64,000 nucleotides of DNA from Sphingomonas sp. (lineage in GTDB: Bacteria; Pseudomonadota; Alphaproteobacteria; Sphingomonadales; Sphingomonadaceae): positions 1 to 64,000 of the forward strand of contig NZ_JANYGG010000067.1 in assembly GCF_025362505.1 (NCBI RefSeq). The letters are read 5' to 3'. A program made the translations under genes and the position numbers. Every line of letters starts with the position of its first letter. The stretch's first letter is position 1. Of the stretch, positions 60,978 through 64,000 are shown one piece after another. The notes beneath the pieces are model-generated. The model ran no database searches. It saw nothing but the letters and a program-made list of their open reading frames with translations, and was not told the origin of the DNA.

Positions 60978-62032
60978 GCGCGGCCTCCTGAGGTTTTACG
61001 CGGGAACTTGGGCGAAACAGCTGACCGGGGCGAAGTGGGCGATCTAGACGAAACGGGCGACCGTAGCGAAACCGGGGGCGGCTGGTCCCACGCGGGCGCC
61101 GCGGTGCGGACTGCGCTTCGCAGCCGCGCCGAGCGCGCGCGCGGGTTTCGGGCCAGCTCGGCGTCCGAGGCGGACAGCGGCTTGGCGACTTCGTTGAAGC
61201 TGGGCGCGGGACCGGCGGCGGCCAGCGGGCGATGCCGCGATCCGGCCGGCAGGTCGCCGCTGCGCTCCTTCATGAAGCGCTTGACGATGCGGTCCTCGAG
61301 ACTGTGGAAGGTGACCACCGCCAGCCGTCCGCCCGGCCGCAGCGCGCGCTCGGCGGCGCGCAGCCCGGCCTCGAGCTCGTCGAGCTCGGCGTTCAGGTGG
61401 ATGCGGATCGCCTGGAAGGTGCGCGTTGCCGGGTCGGACTTCATCCCCGGGTGATGGCGCAGCGCCTTGCGCACCACGGCGGCAAGCTCGGCGGTCCGCG
61501 TGAGCGGGCGAGCGGCGACGATCGCGCGGGCCACCGAGCGGGCGCGCGGCTCCTCGCCATATTCCTTGATGACCCGCGCGATCTCGGCCTCGTCGGCCTC
61601 GTTGAGGAATTCGGCGGCGGTCAGCCCGGCCTGGCTCATCCGCATGTCGAGCGGGCCGTCCTGGCCGAAGGCGAAGCCGCGCTCGGCCTGGTCGAGCTGC
61701 ATCGAGCTGACCCCGATGTCGAGCACGATCCCGTCGACCGGCAACAGGCCACGCTCCTCGAGCAGCCGGTCCATCTGGCTGAATCGTTCCTCGATCAGGG
61801 TCAGGTGGGCGTCCGGGACGAGGTTCGGCCCGTTCGCGATCGCATCCGGATCGCGATCGAAACCGATCACTCGCCCCGCCCCCGCTCCGAGCAAGGCGCG
61901 TGTATAACCCCCCGCTCCGAACGTGCCATCGACCAGTGTTTCGCCCGGGACGAGGCGAAGCGCGGCGACGACTTCATCGACCAGTACCGGCACGTGGCCC
62001 GGAGGGATGGCCTGGGGCGCATTGGGACTCAT
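60974..62032 (-). CDS. rsmH: 16S rRNA (cytosine1402-N4)-methyltransferase
   Basis: [36 protein letters not shown]. Confidence 0.97.
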   Translation of the reverse strand: MSPNAPQAIPPGHVPVLVDEVVAALRLVPGETLVDGTFGAGGYTRALLGAGAGRVIGFDRDPDAIANGPNLVPDAHLTLIEERFSQMDRLLEERGLLPVDGIVLDIGVSSMQLDQAERGFAFGQDGPLDMRMSQAGLTAAEFLNEADEAEIARVIKEYGEEPRARSVARAIVAARPLTRTAELAAVVRKALRHHPGMKSDPATRTFQAIRIHLNAELDELEAGLRAAERALRPGGRLAVVTFHSLEDRIVKRFMKERSGDLPAGSRHRPLAAAGPAPSFNEVAKPLSASDAELARNPRARSARLRSAVRTAAPAWDQPPPVSLRSPVSSRSPTSPRSAVSPKFPRKTSGGRA

Positions 62033-62544
62033 GCGCTCAGGCCCCGTTCCTCGAGCCGGAAGCGGGCGATGTCTTTCATGTCCTCGGGGATGCGCGCATC
62101 GCCCAGGAACAGCTTTGGATTCCAGATCTGGAACGTCTCGCCGGCGCCGAGAAACAGCGCAAGCTCGCCGATCTGCCCTTTTCGCCGCATCATGGGCGGC
62201 AGGACGATCCGGCCCGACGTGTCGTAGGGGGTTTCCTCGGTGGCGGCGAACGCCATCAGGTTGCGCCGCTGATACTCCAGCTCGGCGTCAGGATTGGTTT
62301 CTTCCTTTTCGAGCAGCCGTTCGAGCTTGGCATGGCGCAGCGCGGCATAGGCCGGGTCATAAGCCGACAGCGCGTCGAACTGGTCATGCTTGGCGAGGAC
62401 GATGGTGCGCGAGTCGCCGCGCCGCTCGATCACCGCGCGCAGGAAGGCGGGCACGGACACACGCCCCTTGGCGTCGACCGCGTTCAGCGCACTGCCTTGG
62501 AACAGATGCTCCAGCGCCACTGCCGACTCCCCTTGTGCGCCCAT
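62029..62544 (-). CDS. mraZ: Division/cell wall cluster transcriptional repressor MraZ
   Basis: [20 protein letters not shown]; head of dcw cluster. Confidence 0.93.
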   Translation of the reverse strand: MGAQGESAVALEHLFQGSALNAVDAKGRVSVPAFLRAVIERRGDSRTIVLAKHDQFDALSAYDPAYAALRHAKLERLLEKEETNPDAELEYQRRNLMAFAATEETPYDTSGRIVLPPMMRRKGQIGELALFLGAGETFQIWNPKLFLGDARIPEDMKDIARFRLEERGLSA

Positions 62545-62691
62545 GGCGCACGGACCACTCCCAAGATGCGCTTGACGCGCACCGCGAATTCAGTGCGCAA
62601 AGCCCCCCGTTCGCAAAGGCGGGTGCCTTCGCGACCGTCGTGAATTCGAGATGGGTTGCCCCGCGCTACAGTCGCTGTTGGTAACCTAGGT

Positions 62692-62740
62692 TGGGCGGGG
62701 ATTCAATGGGTTTTCATGCCATTACTGGGGATTTCATGCC
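62692..62740. promoter_or_regulatory. Repeat-rich region upstream of mraZ: TGGG motifs and two TTTCATGCC copies 20 bp apart
   Basis: TGGG at 62692, 62707, 62726; TTTCATGCC at 62712-62720 and 62732-62740. Confidence 0.45.
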
Positions 62741-62824
62741 TAATTGCGGATTTAGGCGCCTTTTCAGTAACTTCGCGTGCCAAGTAAAGGGCAGTGTTCT
62801 CCTATCGTTCGCGGTGGATGAGCC

Positions 62825-62833
62825 TGTGGATAA
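62825..62833. promoter_or_regulatory. Perfect DnaA box TGTGGATAA
   Basis: Exact reverse complement of TTATCCACA; degenerate copy GGTGGATGA at 62813. Confidence 0.5.
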
Positions 62834-62923
62834 GCCTGTTGGTTCGGCGCCCGCACGGTGGGCCGTGCGAAAGTATCGATCAAGTAAAGAGACTCGGGGG
62901 CAGAGTCGTTCGGAGACGAGCGG

Positions 62924-63661
62924 TCAGCGCTCGAGGCGGTCCAGTTCGGCGACCACTGCGTCCAGATTCTGTTGCTCGCTGTCGCCACTGAGCTCGGGAC
63001 TGAGCAGATCGGCGTCGGCGATGATTGTCGCCTTGCCCCGTCCGATGGCACATCGCGCGACCAACCCGGCGGCGGCGATCTCGCATGATCTGCTGGCGAG
63101 CAGGCCCGGCGACGACAGGATAAGCGCGCGGCCATCGAGCCTGGCCTTGGCCGCGCCGCGCTCGGCCGGGGCTTCGAGGGTCACCCCCCAATGGCCGAGC
63201 AGCCCGGTATCGGCGAACCCCGGCGGCGGGCGAAGCGGATCGCCGAACGGGCGCGCGCTCGGCCAGTCGAGCGCAGGATCGGCGAGCAGCAGCACCCGTC
63301 CGCCCTGCCGCACCCAGTCGTCGAGATCGACCAGCGCTGCGGCGGTCTGCGCGCGGGGATGGGCCATCAGCAGCAGGCGAAAGCTGGCGAGGCTTGGGCC
63401 ATCGGCCAGCGCGATCGGCTTAACATTATAGCGTTGCTCCAGCCGCGTCAGCGCCGGCGATCCTCCACCGCCAAGCGTGAAATTCTCACCAAAGACCAAC
63501 GGCAGGCTGGTGAGCAGGAGCAGCGCTGGTCGCGCCGCCAACGGACGAGCGGGGAGCGCAGCGGGAGCGGTGCGGATGAGACCGGCCAACGCAATCGCGG
63601 CCGCCGTCAGCGCGGCCAGCGACAGGCTCGCAACCAGCCAGCGCCGGCGACCTATCCTCAA
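62924..63661 (-). CDS. Hypothetical membrane-anchored protein, DUF4350/GldG-like
   Basis: N-terminal TM; LDDWVRQGGRVLLLADPALDWPSARPFGDP. Confidence 0.6.
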   Translation of the reverse strand: MRIGRRRWLVASLSLAALTAAAIALAGLIRTAPAALPARPLAARPALLLLTSLPLVFGENFTLGGGGSPALTRLEQRYNVKPIALADGPSLASFRLLLMAHPRAQTAAALVDLDDWVRQGGRVLLLADPALDWPSARPFGDPLRPPPGFADTGLLGHWGVTLEAPAERGAAKARLDGRALILSSPGLLASRSCEIAAAGLVARCAIGRGKATIIADADLLSPELSGDSEQQNLDAVVAELDRLER

Positions 63662-63885
63662 CGCGCCGCGCTGTTGCGGGCGATTTTGTTGCCGCTATCG
63701 GCAGAGGGACCGGGAGCGACCCCGAGATCGGACAACGGGTCGCTTGGCTCGTCGATATTGTGTGCGGTGCCGGCCGAATTGGGAATGACCGCGCCCTCTC
63801 GGCTCGAGCGACTGACGACCGCGCCCAGGAGAACCAGCAGGAACACGAACGCAAGGCCCGTCAGCCCGATGCGAATGCGCTGCAC
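63658..63885 (-). CDS. Small membrane hypothetical protein (GTG start; ORF extends to 63945)
   Basis: IGLTGLAFVFLLVLLGAVVSRSS; stop overlaps downstream start. Confidence 0.55.
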   Translation of the reverse strand: MQRIRIGLTGLAFVFLLVLLGAVVSRSSREGAVIPNSAGTAHNIDEPSDPLSDLGVAPGPSADSGNKIARNSAAR

Positions 63886-64000
63886 GCTCTCCCTTCCCCT
63901 CGTTCGCCCTGCAACCAGCCTATGCTTCGCGGGTCTCAATTGCAAACCCGCCTTGACGGCGGCCCTCCTACGAGCAAGAGATGCCGACCATGAACCGAAT

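Noticed and set aside
62545-62923. Checked for rnpB or another structured RNA upstream of mraZ
   Set aside because: No RNase P RNA conserved blocks recognised; region looks like a promoter.
1-64000. Searched by eye for CRISPR arrays, rRNA and tRNA genes
   Set aside because: No regularly spaced identical repeats, rRNA signature or confident tRNA cloverleaf found; a tRNAscan/Infernal run would be decisive.

Overview
The window is a GC-rich alphaproteobacterial chromosomal segment, most likely from a sphingomonad. The lineage is inferred from an EL222-like LOV-HTH protein, the PhyR/NepR/EcfG locus layout and the dcw cluster content. Left edge (1-3.2 kb): the end of an IS5-family element abuts an unusual ORF with PAS-GGDEF-EAL, a PilZ-like domain and a truncated tyrosine-recombinase-like domain; its recombinase homology stops about 12 bp before a Fur-box-like palindrome. 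3.3-29.6 kb: PBP1a-type mrcB, a family 5 substrate-binding lipoprotein, an orphan Wzy-like membrane protein, nadA, MBL and GT4 enzymes, grxD-bolA-DUF1476, a CsbD protein, a fasciclin protein, a LOV-LuxR photoreceptor, thiSG, aroQ, accBC, an MFS transporter, a TonB receptor, bcp and glnE. 29.6-34.1 kb: general stress response (GSR) locus with an EcfG-like sigma factor, PhyR, NepR and a PhyP-like degenerate kinase. 34.1-43.9 kb: tatABC, scpAB, nagZ, three SPOR proteins, argS, dgt. 44.0-62.6 kb: complete dcw cluster mraZ-rsmH-ftsL-ftsI-murE-murF-mraY-murD-ftsW-murG-murC-murB-ddl-ftsQ-ftsA-ftsZ on the minus strand. The strongest candidate for something undescribed is a ~135-nt non-coding RNA at ~33980-34115, immediately downstream of the GSR locus: EcfG-type promoter (GGAAC-N17-CGTT), two perfect hairpins with C7/C9 loops and an intrinsic terminator. 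Other leads: five GANTC sites and 22-bp tandem repeats upstream of ftsZ, a sigma54-like promoter feeding a short terminated transcript at 12680-12777, a 45-aa membrane protein behind a perfect EcfG promoter, and a second possible NepR-like microprotein. All calls were made by eye from sequence and recalled family motifs; no searches were run.
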